Below, piece after piece: positions 25,635-34,169 of a stretch of DNA of 64,000 nucleotides. Under the pieces are notes generated by a model. It did not search any database. It saw nothing but the letters and a program-made list of their open reading frames with translations, and had not been told where the DNA came from. A program made the position numbers and the translations under genes. Source of the DNA: Verrucomicrobiota bacterium. GTDB lineage: Bacteria; Verrucomicrobiota; Verrucomicrobiia; Opitutales; Opitutaceae. The first letter of the stretch is position 1, and every line of letters starts with the position of its first letter. The DNA is taken from the NCBI GenBank assembly GCA_023430565.1, contig JAEZAD010000089.1, forward strand, positions 32,743 through 96,742. Reading direction: 5' to 3'.

Positions 25635-25654
25635 ACCGTGACAATTATCACGGT
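25635..25654. promoter_or_regulatory. Perfect 7-bp-arm inverted repeat upstream of the TonB operon
   Basis: ACCGTGA, six bases (CAATTA), TCACGGT: arms are exactly complementary. It lies 80 bp upstream of the DUF3450 start on the shared minus strand and 67 bp after the EEP gene stop. No T-run follows it on the minus strand, making a terminator less likely than an operator. Which protein would bind it cannot be told from the sequence. Confidence 0.5.
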
Positions 25655-25720
25655 CGGACCTGATAGCACATGTTGGTGCCGGCGGGAGCGGTCCGATAGG
25701 GCGCGGGGGAAGGGGGGCGC

Positions 25721-26587
25721 TCAGTCGAAGCGCACGGTTGCGGTCACGGGAAAATGGTCGCTCGGGTATTGCGGGCCCTCGCGATCGTCGACGATGGCGG
25801 CGCGATCGACCGCCGTGGGATTGCGGGCGAGAATCCAGTCGATGCGGAATCCGTCGTGAAGCGGCGGCTTGTAATCGTGAAACGTGTTGAGCGATTCGTT
25901 TTCGCGCTCCTTGGCGCGAGTCCAGGTGTCGACGAGTCCGGTTTCGCTCGTGAGCGCATCGAAGGCCGCGCTGTTGCCCGCGGGACAGTTGAAGTCGCCG
26001 ACGAGCAGCAGCGGAATCTCGGGCGGGAGCGTCGCGATCCGCTGGCGGATGAGCTCGGCGGCCTTTTGGCGGGCGACCTCCACCTGGTGATCGAGGTGCG
26101 TGTTCCAGAAAAGGAATTCGCGGTCGGTCGCGCGGTCGCGAAACCGAACCCACGTGACCATGCGCTGGTATTTGTTTCCCCACGACATCGAGCCGATGGC
26201 GTCCGGCGTGTCGGAAAGCCAGAAGTGATCGTAGGCGAGGGGCTCGAAACGTTCGCGCCGGAAAAACACCGCCATGAATTCGCCGCGGCTGCCGCCCTCG
26301 CGTCCGAGGCCGATCCACTCGTATTCCGGCAGGTCGGCCGCGATGTCGCGGAGTTGTTGATACACGCCTTCCTGCGTGCCGATGACGTCGGGCGCCTCGC
26401 GTTCGATCAACTGCCGGACGACGGGACGGCGGTCGGGCCAGGCGTTTGGCGGCTGCGGACTGGCGAAGCGAAGATTGAAAGTCATCACGCGCAGCGTGAG
26501 CGGAGGCGGCGCCGCGGCGGTCGAGGCGAGTGGCATGCAGGAGAAGGCGAGAATCCAAACGAGGGGGGAGGAGACGAGTCGGAGCAT
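25721..26587 (-). CDS. Secreted endonuclease/exonuclease/phosphatase-family protein
   Basis: 288 aa. A signal peptide (LVWILAFSCMPLASTAAA) leads into an EEP domain with the fold hallmarks: VMTFNLRFA at the start, GTQEGVYQQL, FWNTHLDHQ, LLVGDFNCPA, RIDWILA and SDHFPVTA at the end. The Glu, Asp, Asn and His residues for metal-dependent hydrolysis are all in place. Secreted EEP enzymes may act on phospholipids, nucleic acids or inositol phosphates; the substrate is unknown. It is upstream of the TonB operon on the same strand. Confidence 0.85.
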   Translation of the reverse strand: MLRLVSSPLVWILAFSCMPLASTAAAPPPLTLRVMTFNLRFASPQPPNAWPDRRPVVRQLIEREAPDVIGTQEGVYQQLRDIAADLPEYEWIGLGREGGSRGEFMAVFFRRERFEPLAYDHFWLSDTPDAIGSMSWGNKYQRMVTWVRFRDRATDREFLFWNTHLDHQVEVARQKAAELIRQRIATLPPEIPLLLVGDFNCPAGNSAAFDALTSETGLVDTWTRAKERENESLNTFHDYKPPLHDGFRIDWILARNPTAVDRAAIVDDREGPQYPSDHFPVTATVRFD

Positions 26588-26760
26588 GGCGCGGAATTAC
26601 ACACATCGACCGGAACTGGCGAAGGCGTTTCCCGGAAAAATTCCAAAACCCAAACGTCGGCGATGATGTCCGGCCGGCGCGGGCTCGTCCGTCGAAGGGT
26701 TGAAGCGATCCGATATCGGATCACCGTCATCACACTCACCCCCGTTAAGGAGAAACGTTT

Positions 26761-27207
26761 ATGTCCACCCACACCATCCGCCTCCACCGCGTCGTGCGCA
26801 CGGCGCCCGAAAAAGTCTATCGCGCGTTTCTCGACGCCGATGCCATGCCGAAATGGCTGCCGCCCTACGGTTTCACCGCGAAGGTCCACCATGCCGACGC
26901 GAAGGTCGGCGGAACGTTCCGGATGTCGTTCACGAATTTCACGACGGGCCACAGCCATGCCTTCGGCGGCAGCTATCTCGAACTCGTGCCGAACGAGCGC
27001 ATTCGCTACACCGACAGGTTCGACGACCCGAATCTCCCCGGCGAAATGACGGTGACCGTCGAACTGAAAAAAATTTCCTGCGGCACCGAGCTGCACATCG
27101 AGCAAGCCGGCGTGCCGGCGATCATCCCGGCCGAAATGTGTTACCTGGGGTGGCAGGAATCGCTCGAGCAACTCGCGAAGCTGGTGGAACCCGACATTCC
27201 GAACTGA
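26761..27207 (+). CDS. SRPBCC (AHSA1-like) family protein
   Basis: 148 aa. START/SRPBCC fold of the AHSA1 type: VVRTAPEKVYRAFLDADAMPKWLPP at the N-terminus, GGTFRMSF, GGSYLELVPNERIRYTDRF, and the C-terminal helix CYLGWQESLEQLAKLVEP. These proteins bind small hydrophobic ligands and are often of unknown specific role. GGAG-like sequence (AAGGAGAAACG) precedes the ATG at a good distance. It is a single transcription unit. Confidence 0.87.
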   Translation: MSTHTIRLHRVVRTAPEKVYRAFLDADAMPKWLPPYGFTAKVHHADAKVGGTFRMSFTNFTTGHSHAFGGSYLELVPNERIRYTDRFDDPNLPGEMTVTVELKKISCGTELHIEQAGVPAIIPAEMCYLGWQESLEQLAKLVEPDIPN

Positions 27208-27332
27208 GGCGCGAGGGCGAAAGTGGCGGGCGGCTTGCGACGACGCGAGATGCCCGCAGAATCGCGGAGTAACGAGGTGCCGGCCGGCGAACAGGCCGGC
27301 GCCCGAGATCGAAATTTCGCTCCGCTCTTCGC

Positions 27333-27884
27333 ATGCCTGCCGCCTCCACCGTGCGTTTCGCCGAACTCGTCGCCCAAGGCGGCATGCCCGAAGTGCATCT
27401 TTCGTGGGTGGCGCCGGCCAAGGACCGCGAACTCCAACGCGCGGCGAAACAGCATCGGCTGGTGACGGTGCACCAGCACGCGCGCGGACCGAAGGATCAC
27501 GGCGTGGTCGGATTGGAAACCGCGCCGGATGCGCAGTATTTCGTGTTTCCGAAATCGCTTCGCCCGTTCGCGGGTCGGAAGGTGATTGGCATCAAATACG
27601 AAATGCTGGAGGACGCGGCCGACGGTTCTGTGCGGAGCACAGACACGGGCAAACGGGAAAAACCGAAGCGCGCGCAAAAGCAGACGAGCGCGTCAAAACG
27701 CCGCTCGGCCACAAAACCCCCGGCGCCCGCGGCGGGGGAGGTTGAGACCGAAGCGGTTTTTATCACCGACACGGATCCGGTGAAGCGGGAGGCCCGACAA
27801 GCCTTGATCGCCCTCTCGGCGGGGCGCGTCGCGGAGGCGAAGCGTCATCTGCAGGCGATTCTGGCGAGGGACGAGCGCGGGTGA
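27333..27884 (+). CDS. Hypothetical protein with Lys/Ala-rich middle
   Basis: 183 aa, no recognised family. The first 95 residues look globular (LVAQGGMPEVHLSWVAPAKD, VHQHARGPKDHGVVGLETAP), followed by a low-complexity basic linker (PKRAQKQTSASKRRSATKPP) and a final helical segment (REARQALIALSAGRVAEAK). Codon use resembles its neighbours, and the strand is convincing. I would keep it as coding with moderate confidence. Confidence 0.6.
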   Translation: MPAASTVRFAELVAQGGMPEVHLSWVAPAKDRELQRAAKQHRLVTVHQHARGPKDHGVVGLETAPDAQYFVFPKSLRPFAGRKVIGIKYEMLEDAADGSVRSTDTGKREKPKRAQKQTSASKRRSATKPPAPAAGEVETEAVFITDTDPVKREARQALIALSAGRVAEAKRHLQAILARDERG

Positions 27885-27924
27885 CGGCGGCGGCAGACTA
27901 TAGCCGTTCGGTGCCAGGGAGACT

Positions 27925-27985
27925 GTTCGAAGTCTTCTGCCTCCATGGATTCTTCGCTGCGCTCAGAATGATAGAAGGAAATTCC
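27925..27985. repeat. Widespread TTCTTCGCTGCGCTCAGAATGA-type intergenic repeat
   Basis: Between 27885 and 28198 (314 bp, no gene), the segment TGGATTCTTCGCTGCGCTCA followed by GAATGA is present. Read on the minus strand it encodes the HSERSEES peptide that shows up in false ORFs of many bacterial genomes, a known sign of a dispersed intergenic repeat. The rest of the gap is GC-rich sequence without a promoter or RNA gene I can support. Confidence 0.6.
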
Positions 27986-28198
27986 CGCGGCGCGAAATTC
28001 AACCCTCCGACCTTGTGGCGCGTCGGCAGATCGCAAACGAAACGAAAGCGCCCATGCCCGCGGTGACGCCAAACCCGGCGAGCACCGCCGGCCAGTGGCC
28101 GGGCGATGCTGGTGCTGCCTCACAGAGCTCCGCGCCGCGAGCCCGAGTGAAGCCGGGGTTTCGATAGGGTCGGTGAGACTGTAGCGACGCGGAAGAGA

Positions 28199-28753
28199 TC
28201 AGCGCGGTTGTGCGGCGATGCGGAGTTTCTCGTAGTCGGATTTGAGCTGCATGAATGCCGACCAGAATGGCGGACGCGGTGCGCCTTCGAGCAGCGCGAT
28301 GAGTTGCGCGAAGTGGGTGTGCCAGCCGGAGCCGAACTCGGCCATGTAGGGAAGGTCGCCGCCGGTCGCGCGGTGGGTGAGGACGAGCTGGACGTTCTGG
28401 CCCTGCGGCGTGAGCTCGATCGTCACTTCGGATTCGGCGTCGCTGCCAAAGGTGAACGCGAGCACGTGCGGCGGTTCGCAGCGAACCACGGTGCCGTCCA
28501 TGCTGTGGCCGGTCTCGTGATGCTGCTCGTAATCTGCGGGTGCGGTTTCGTCGGGCGCGATTTCCTTGTGCCGAAACTGGAGCTGCATTTTGCCGCCGGC
28601 GCGCAACTCCATCGGTCCGCCCGCGAACCAGCGCGCGCGTTTTTCGGGATCGGTGAGGTAGTGCCAGACGCGATCGATGGGGCCGGGCAGGATGCGGATC
28701 ATCCGGACTTCGGCGGGGCCGGTGAACGTGGCGTGTTGATCGTTGGTTTTCAT
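28199..28753 (-). CDS. SRPBCC domain protein in an ArsR-linked pair
   Basis: 184 aa. AHSA1-like SRPBCC fold: RILPGPIDRVWHYLTDPEKRARWFAGGPME at the N-terminus (given here as the motif DRVWHYLTDPEKRARWF), then QLQFRHKE, a Tyr/His/Glu-rich central loop, and FAQLIALLEGA near the end. The start at 28753 overlaps the ArsR gene stop by 4 bp. ArsR-SRPBCC pairs are common, and the SRPBCC protein is probably the regulated partner; its ligand is not known. Confidence 0.85.
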   Translation of the reverse strand: MKTNDQHATFTGPAEVRMIRILPGPIDRVWHYLTDPEKRARWFAGGPMELRAGGKMQLQFRHKEIAPDETAPADYEQHHETGHSMDGTVVRCEPPHVLAFTFGSDAESEVTIELTPQGQNVQLVLTHRATGGDLPYMAEFGSGWHTHFAQLIALLEGAPRPPFWSAFMQLKSDYEKLRIAAQPR

Positions 28754-29091
28754 GAGGAGGTCTTCTTCTTCGTTTTCCGTTTGTTCGCCTCGTCCTCGGC
28801 GCGCAGCTCGCGCTCGAGGGCATCGAGCCGGTGCGACCAGACGGAGCGGGTTTTCTGCAGCCAGGTTTCGAGGTCGTCGAAACCCTGGGGGTTGAGCGAC
28901 TGGATGCGCGACTGGCCTTCGGCGCGGGTCGACACGAGCCCGGCCTCGCGGAGCACGTTCAAATGCTGCGAGATGGCCGGAGCGCTCAGGTCGAATTCGT
29001 TCACGAGTTCGCCCGCCGTCCGGTCGCGCACGGCGAGCAGTTCGACAATCCGCCGCCGCGTCGGGTCGGCGAGAGCGAGGAGGCTTTGCAT
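28750..29091 (-). CDS. ArsR-family winged-helix transcriptional regulator
   Basis: 113 aa. A single winged HTH: LLALADPTRRRIVELLAVRD, ELVNEFDLSAPAISQHLNVL (recognition helix), REAGLVSTRAEGQSRIQSL. No Cys metal site is visible, so it is probably not metal-responsive. The C-terminus is Lys-rich. It leads the two-gene unit with the SRPBCC protein. The upstream region has the inverted repeat AAGCTTAA-type sequence around 29104-29118, which may be an operator. Confidence 0.9.
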   Translation of the reverse strand: MQSLLALADPTRRRIVELLAVRDRTAGELVNEFDLSAPAISQHLNVLREAGLVSTRAEGQSRIQSLNPQGFDDLETWLQKTRSVWSHRLDALERELRAEDEANKRKTKKKTSS

Positions 29092-29103
29092 GCGACCATA
29101 GAT

Positions 29104-29122
29104 TAAGCGAAAGCTTAATTAA
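29104..29122. promoter_or_regulatory. AT-rich TTAAGC/GCTTAA element before the ArsR gene
   Basis: Just upstream of the ArsR start is an AT-rich stretch with TTAAGC, GAAA, GCTTAA and TTAAGC, forming an inverted repeat within otherwise GC-rich DNA. ArsR regulators commonly bind such palindromes over their own promoters. This is an inference from position and symmetry only. Confidence 0.45.
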
Positions 29123-29276
29123 GCAAGGGCGAAAGTAGTGTCTGTTTCGCGCGCGGTAAATTTCGGGGGCGACGGGTGGTCTCCTGACATACGGTTGTCG
29201 CACGGCCGGGTAGAGTGGGGCGTTCCTCGCTGCGCGGTGCGCGGCGAAAATCGAAACCTCAACTCCCCCCCAGGTT

Positions 29277-29663
29277 ATGACCACCACGACAAAGACGAAT
29301 GCCCTCAGCTGGTTTGAAATCTACGCCGCCGACTTCGAGCGGGCGCGGCGCTTCTACGAGACGATTCTCGACGAGCCGCTCACGCTCAGCGACATGCCGG
29401 GCGGGAAGATGGCGATGTTTTCCTTCGACCAGGAAAACGGCGTGGGCGGCGCCATCACGACGATGGAAGGCTGCTCGCCCGGCGGCGCCGGCGGCACGAT
29501 TGTCTATCTGAACGTCGAAGGAAAACTCGACGCGGTCGTCGGCCGCGTCGCCGCGGCAGGCGGCAAAGTCGTGCGCGAACGCATGCCGATCCCGCCGCAC
29601 GGCTTCATCGCGTTTTTCCAGGACAGCGAAGGCAACCACGTCGGGCTGCATAGCATGAGTTGA
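29277..29663 (+). CDS. VOC-family (glyoxalase/bleomycin resistance-like) protein
   Basis: 128 aa. Two beta-alpha-beta-beta-beta modules: NALSWFEIYAADFERARRFYE at the start and VVGRVAAAGGKVVRERMPIP with FFQDSEGNHVGLHS at the end. The closing GNHVGLH metal-ligand pattern of VOC proteins is intact. Typical single-domain length. Substrate is unknown; VOC members include glyoxalases and dioxygenases. Downstream is a 375-bp intergenic stretch. Confidence 0.88.
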   Translation: MTTTTKTNALSWFEIYAADFERARRFYETILDEPLTLSDMPGGKMAMFSFDQENGVGGAITTMEGCSPGGAGGTIVYLNVEGKLDAVVGRVAAAGGKVVRERMPIPPHGFIAFFQDSEGNHVGLHSMS

Positions 29664-29725
29664 TCACGCGGTGCGGCGCCGTTTGTTTCGAACAAAGACG
29701 GAGGCGGCGCTTTGGGTGTTTGGTG

Positions 29726-29802
29726 AAGGAGCCTGTTGTCAGGCGATTTCGGCCCGTGATGACTTGGGGCCGCAAGTCGTCCGTCGGCAGGCTCCTTTTT
29801 TG
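29726..29802 (+). terminator. Nested RNA structure ending in a T tract (terminator or attenuator)
   Basis: AAGGAGCCTG (29726-29735) pairs with CAGGCTCCTT (29788-29797), which runs into a T-run at 29796-29802. Inside, GATGACTTG and CAAGTCGTC make a second 9-bp hairpin (one G-T pair). GCCTG at 29731-29735 can also pair with CAGGC at 29740-29744, so two mutually exclusive folds are possible. It lies 63 bp after the VOC stop and about 240 bp before the TonB-receptor start. It may simply end the VOC transcript, or regulate what follows. Confidence 0.6.
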
Positions 29803-30038
29803 TCGGAGTAGGGCTGGCGATTCGCGATCTGCGGGAAATTTGAGTTTCGCGTAGCCGGTTTTTTCGGCTCGCCCGTCTGAACCTCGCAGCCCGTCCGCTC
29901 GCCTGTGCCGCCCTCTTCGAAGGCCAGGTCGAGTTCAGGCCGCGTTTTACTCCGATTTCCCTTTTCCTGCCTGCCGCCACGACCGCCGGTTCACAGCCGG
30001 ACGCGCCGCGGCGCCGGGCAAAAAACACGCAACCCCGC

Positions 30039-32327
30039 ATGAACAACATCACCAAGCACCTCGCCGCGCTCGCGATTTTCGCCAGCGCCGGTTCGCTGTT
30101 GGCGCAGACCCCGCCGGCCGCTTCGCAAAACGCCCCCACCGACGACGAAGTCGTCAAACTTTCACCCTTCCTGGTCAGCGCCAGTGGTGAAGACGTTGGC
30201 CGTTATACCTCGCTCGAGTCGACGTCTGCCGGCCGCGTGCGCGTCAATATCATGAACTCGTCGCAAAACGTCTCCGTCATCACGAGCGAGATGCTCACGG
30301 ATGTCGCGGCGGGCCGCATCCTCGATGCGACCAAATACATCGCGGGCATCACCGAATCGACGCTCCCCAACGCTCAGGACCGCACCAACGTCCGCGGTTT
30401 CCAGGCCGACGGTCGCACGGTCGACGGATTCACCTACGGCGGTTTCATGAGCATGGATCCGGCGATCATCGACCGCATCGAGGTCGTCAAGGGCCCGAAC
30501 GCCATCCTTGCGCCGCAGCCGACCTCTCCCGGCGGCACGGTCAACAACGCCACGAAGAAGCCGCAGTTCCGTGACTTCGGCATGGTCAATGTTCAAGTCG
30601 GCGAATTCGACGCCAACTCCGGTTTCATCGACGTCAACCGGCAGCTGAACGACGCCTTCGCCGTGCGCGCCGTCGTCTCGTTTCGCGATTGGGACAACTG
30701 GTGGCGCGACTCATCGATCCGTTCGATGACGCTGATGCCGGGGATCACGTGGAAAATCTCCGACACCACCCAGCTCACGTTCCAATATATCTTCACGCAG
30801 TGGCGGTCCTCGCTCTATCTCGGACTTCCGGTTGATCCCTCGTCGGGCACCAACAACAAGGCGCACATCATCGCCGGCGTGCCGAAGGACCTGAGCGTCT
30901 ACGCCGACGACATCTTCCGCACCGACCAGCAGCACGACTGGAAGGTGCTTTTCACGACGAAGCTCTGGAAGGGCATCGATATGCGTTTCTCGGCGTTGTA
31001 TCACAAGACCTCGCAATATGCGCCGCAGCTCAACACCGGCAACAGCACCGGCGGCGCCGGCGGCAACCGCGATCCGCTCACCGGTTTCTACGAGCCGGGC
31101 ATGCAATACCTGCAAACGCCGCCCTACACCGGCTCGCCGATCGCGACGCAGCCCACGCGCACCTTCGTGCGTTCCGGCACCGATCCGCGCGCGGATCCGC
31201 GCCAGCTGTTTCTCCAGAACGACTACGCCTACTTCTTCGAGAACGAGACCGTGAAGTCGACGACGCTGCTCGGCTTCGCTTTCACCGAAACCACCGATTA
31301 CGGCCAGGAGGCCTACAACATTTCTGCGCCGAACTTCGACATCGACAACTACCAGCACGTGCACTGGACGCGCGGCACGCTCAACTTCCGCAACCGGGTG
31401 AGCAACCGCTTCATCCAAGGTTATCTCTCGCAGTCGCTGTCGTTGCTCGACGACCGCGTGATCCTCAACGGCGCTCTGTCGAAAAACTACTATCGCCAGC
31501 GCGCCCGCAGCACGATCACGAACATTTTCCATGGCGTCGCGCCCGAGGCCGATCTGCCGTCCTACGGCATCGTGATCAAACCCTACAAGGACATCTTTTC
31601 GCTCTATTATTCCTACTCGGAGCAATCGACCTCCAACGGCCCTTCGATCAACACGCCCGTCAACACCGTGCCGCCGCTCACGAGTTCGGAGCAGGAAGAA
31701 TTCGGCCTGCGCACGAAACTCTGGGACAACAAGCTCTACTTCACCGTCTCGCATTTCGACATCATCCAGGACAACTACTCGGTGCCGAACCCCGCGAACC
31801 TCACGACGCCGCCGCCAAATCCGCTGCTGCCGGCGCTGTTTTCCGACCGCACCGCGAAAGGCTGGGAATACGAGCTGCGCGCGAATCCGACGAAGAACAT
31901 CTCGGTCATCGCGAACTACACGGATTTCAAGAATCGCGATCCCAACAACGTCGAGTTTCGCGGCGTCGCCGAAAAGTCCGGCGCGATTCTCGTGAGCTAT
32001 AACTTCGATGCCGACACGCCCGCGCTCGACGGCTTTCGCATCGCGGTGGGTGTTGACTATATCGGTAATCGTCCCGGCGATGCGCCGTCCGGCCTCACCC
32101 CGGCGAGCACCGCGACCAACGTGATTCCGAACCAGCCGACGTTTTACCTCGGCGCGCGGACGTTGACGCAGCTGATCCTCGCGTATCAGTCCAAGCACAA
32201 CTGGGGCGTGCAGCTGAACATCGATAACGTGTTCGACGAGTATTATCACATGGCCTCGATCAACCGCTCGATGGTTTATACGGGCACGCCGCGAAACTTC
32301 CGGCTCAGCGGGCACTACAAGTTCTAG
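30039..32327 (+). CDS. TonB-dependent outer-membrane receptor
   Basis: 762 aa. A signal peptide (LAALAIFASAGSLLAQ) is followed by a TonB-box-like VVKLSPFLVSA, the plug domain (MNSSQNVSVITSEMLTDVAA, RTNVRGFQADGRTVDGFTYG, IDRIEVVKGPNAIL, then GGTVNNATKK) and a beta-barrel closing on aromatic Phe (FRLSGHYKF). The plug pattern is that of the siderophore-receptor type. Regulation by iron or another ligand cannot be seen; no Fur box was recognised. Probably powered by the TonB operon at 19400-25555. Confidence 0.92.
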   Translation: MNNITKHLAALAIFASAGSLLAQTPPAASQNAPTDDEVVKLSPFLVSASGEDVGRYTSLESTSAGRVRVNIMNSSQNVSVITSEMLTDVAAGRILDATKYIAGITESTLPNAQDRTNVRGFQADGRTVDGFTYGGFMSMDPAIIDRIEVVKGPNAILAPQPTSPGGTVNNATKKPQFRDFGMVNVQVGEFDANSGFIDVNRQLNDAFAVRAVVSFRDWDNWWRDSSIRSMTLMPGITWKISDTTQLTFQYIFTQWRSSLYLGLPVDPSSGTNNKAHIIAGVPKDLSVYADDIFRTDQQHDWKVLFTTKLWKGIDMRFSALYHKTSQYAPQLNTGNSTGGAGGNRDPLTGFYEPGMQYLQTPPYTGSPIATQPTRTFVRSGTDPRADPRQLFLQNDYAYFFENETVKSTTLLGFAFTETTDYGQEAYNISAPNFDIDNYQHVHWTRGTLNFRNRVSNRFIQGYLSQSLSLLDDRVILNGALSKNYYRQRARSTITNIFHGVAPEADLPSYGIVIKPYKDIFSLYYSYSEQSTSNGPSINTPVNTVPPLTSSEQEEFGLRTKLWDNKLYFTVSHFDIIQDNYSVPNPANLTTPPPNPLLPALFSDRTAKGWEYELRANPTKNISVIANYTDFKNRDPNNVEFRGVAEKSGAILVSYNFDADTPALDGFRIAVGVDYIGNRPGDAPSGLTPASTATNVIPNQPTFYLGARTLTQLILAYQSKHNWGVQLNIDNVFDEYYHMASINRSMVYTGTPRNFRLSGHYKF

Positions 32328-32357
32328 TTGGTCGCGCCCCAGACGCGTCTCTCCCCG

Positions 32358-32387
32358 AGCCGGCTGCCTTCCAGCAGCCGGCTTTTT
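32358..32387 (+). terminator. Strong intrinsic terminator after the TonB-dependent receptor
   Basis: A perfect 9-bp stem (AGCCGGCTG at 32358-32366 and CAGCCGGCT at 32375-32383) with an 8-nt loop, followed at once by TTTTT. It is 30 bp after the receptor stop codon, marking that gene as a single transcription unit. Confidence 0.92.
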
Positions 32388-32554
32388 GTCACGGTAACGC
32401 CGGCCGCGGAAACGTCCCGAGGCGAAAGTTCGTCGAAAATCCCCCATCACGTCAGGCCCCGCCGACCCCGCCGTCATCAGGTGAAAGTCGATGGCAACGC
32501 CTGGCCTCGCTCCGATGGCGCGAACGTGCGGGGCGCGGTAGACTCGGGATCCCC

Positions 32555-33211
32555 ATGAAACCCCTCCGTCTCTTATCCTGTTTGGCCATCTTCGGCGGAG
32601 CGCTCGCGGCTTCGTCTTTCGCGCAGCTGGTGCACATCGCCTTCACCGAGGGCGACTACAACAACATGGTTTTCCGCGCGAACGACATCAATGTCCCGTG
32701 GAATCATACGGGTGGCTACATCTCGCGCTTCGACGTCTGGTATGACGTCAACAATCCCACGGACCCCACGCGGAATCTCTGGCGGGCAAACGTGTTCGTT
32801 TACCAATTGGGTAATTTCGAAATTATACGGCCGCACGACGGCCCGTCGTTCGACGGCAACTATCTCACGTTGATCCACGACCAACCGGCCCCTTACGAGT
32901 CGATGGATCTGTTCATCGAGGTTCTGGACAACGTGTCCCCCGGGCCGGGTTTGCCCGTGCCGCCGTTTTCGATCGGTTCGCAAAGCCTTTTTCTTGGGGG
33001 TGGACAGTCCTTTTACCCGGTCCCCGATTTCGGTGAAGGTTACGGCAACGGTGCCTTTGGCCGGGCGACCGTGCGGGAAGTGGACTCGGTCGTGCTTTAC
33101 CCGGTGCCGGAGCCGTCAACTTACGGGTTGGCCGCGATCGCCGTGTTGGGAGCGGCGGTGGTTTGGACGCGCCGTCGCCGGGCGTCGTCAGGGCCAATGC
33201 AGAACGCCTGA
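32555..33211 (+). CDS. Exported protein with C-terminal PEP-CTERM sorting signal
   Basis: 218 aa. Signal peptide (LRLLSCLAIFGGALAASSFA), a 150-residue domain of unknown family rich in Asn, Tyr and Asp (about 25-175), then the canonical PEP-CTERM tripartite signal VPEPSTYGL, hydrophobic helix AAIAVLGAAVVWT and basic tail RRRRAS. Exosortase systems cleave such tails and attach proteins to the cell surface. No exosortase is encoded in this window. Confidence 0.85.
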   Translation: MKPLRLLSCLAIFGGALAASSFAQLVHIAFTEGDYNNMVFRANDINVPWNHTGGYISRFDVWYDVNNPTDPTRNLWRANVFVYQLGNFEIIRPHDGPSFDGNYLTLIHDQPAPYESMDLFIEVLDNVSPGPGLPVPPFSIGSQSLFLGGGQSFYPVPDFGEGYGNGAFGRATVREVDSVVLYPVPEPSTYGLAAIAVLGAAVVWTRRRRASSGPMQNA

Positions 33212-33399
33212 GGATAGGAGACGGCGGGGCGCCGCACCCCTCCGCGCTATTTTGAGCCGCGGTTCAACGTTGCGGTTTACCGTGGCGGTTCGCCCTACCG
33301 ACCGGGGAGGGGGCTGTGCGGTTTTCGCGCCGCGGTGCTCCTGGTGCTTGTTTGACGCGGATCAAGGCGCGCTTGCCGCCGATCCGGTAGAAAAGAGGC

Positions 33400-33840
33400 A
33401 TGGGGAACTACTACGGGATCTTTCTCACGATCCACCTGCTCTGCGCCATCACGTTTGTCGGCGCGGTGTTTTTCGAAGTGCTCGTGATTGAGCCGTTGGA
33501 AAAGGTTCTGCCTCCCGGCATGGGCGAGAAAATCGCGGAAGAGATCCCGCGGCGCGTGCGGACGTTCATGCCGTTCGTGGTGGCGCTGTTGTTTCTGACC
33601 GGCGGGGCGATGTTCTGGGTGCATTACTCGGCGCGGCCGGATTTCTTCCAGACGCGTTTCGGGATCCTGCTGACGCTCAAGATGGCGTTGGCGTTTTCGG
33701 TGTTGGGCGTGTTCGTGACCGCGATCCGTGCCTCTTTCAAGGGGACGATGGATCTGTGTCGATTCCGCTACACGCATCGGATCGTGGCGGGTTTGATGCT
33801 CGCGATCGTGCTGCTGGCGAAGGGAATGTTCTATCTGTAG
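33400..33840 (+). CDS. CopD-like integral membrane protein
   Basis: 146 aa with four predicted membrane helices: HLLCAITFVGAVFFEVLVI, FMPFVVALLFLTGGAMFWV, LLTLKMALAFSVLGVFVTA and IVAGLMLAIVLLAKGMFYL. The His-lined first helix and overall size resemble small CopD/DUF2269-type proteins. Function, possibly in metal or redox handling at the membrane, is only suggested by the family. It precedes the tRNA-Asn gene by 122 bp. Confidence 0.65.
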   Translation: MGNYYGIFLTIHLLCAITFVGAVFFEVLVIEPLEKVLPPGMGEKIAEEIPRRVRTFMPFVVALLFLTGGAMFWVHYSARPDFFQTRFGILLTLKMALAFSVLGVFVTAIRASFKGTMDLCRFRYTHRIVAGLMLAIVLLAKGMFYL

Positions 33841-33894
33841 CTCAAAGGAGGGCAGGGGGCGTCGCGCCGGGCTGGGGAAATCCCAAAACCGGCA

Positions 33895-33900
33895 TTGACA
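33895..33900 (+). promoter_or_regulatory. Possible -35 box for tRNA-Asn
   Basis: A perfect TTGACA lies 63 bp upstream of the tRNA. The best downstream -10 candidate (TTTCAT at 33920-33925) is weak with a 19-bp spacer, so the promoter is uncertain. TTGACA is also part of a small hairpin (CGGCATT, GAC, AATGCCG). Confidence 0.35.
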
Positions 33901-33962
33901 ATGCCGTGGTGGAGCCTGTTTTCATCCCCCTCTTTCGCGCGGCCTCGGCCGACGCGCCACGT

Positions 33963-34037
<75 letters not shown>

Positions 34038-34169
34038 TTTTTCTCGAAAGTCGAACCATCGACCGGATGGGTGAACTTGGTTGGTTAGCAGGGCCGGGAA
34101 AGCGAGGTCTTAACCGGTAAGAGCTTCTCCTTCGAGAATGAGCCCGACGACTTCGTCGACTTTATCGCC

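Noticed and set aside
25635..25654. Fur box
   Set aside because: The symmetric ACCGTGA/TCACGGT arms do not match the GATAATGATAATCATTATC-type consensus.
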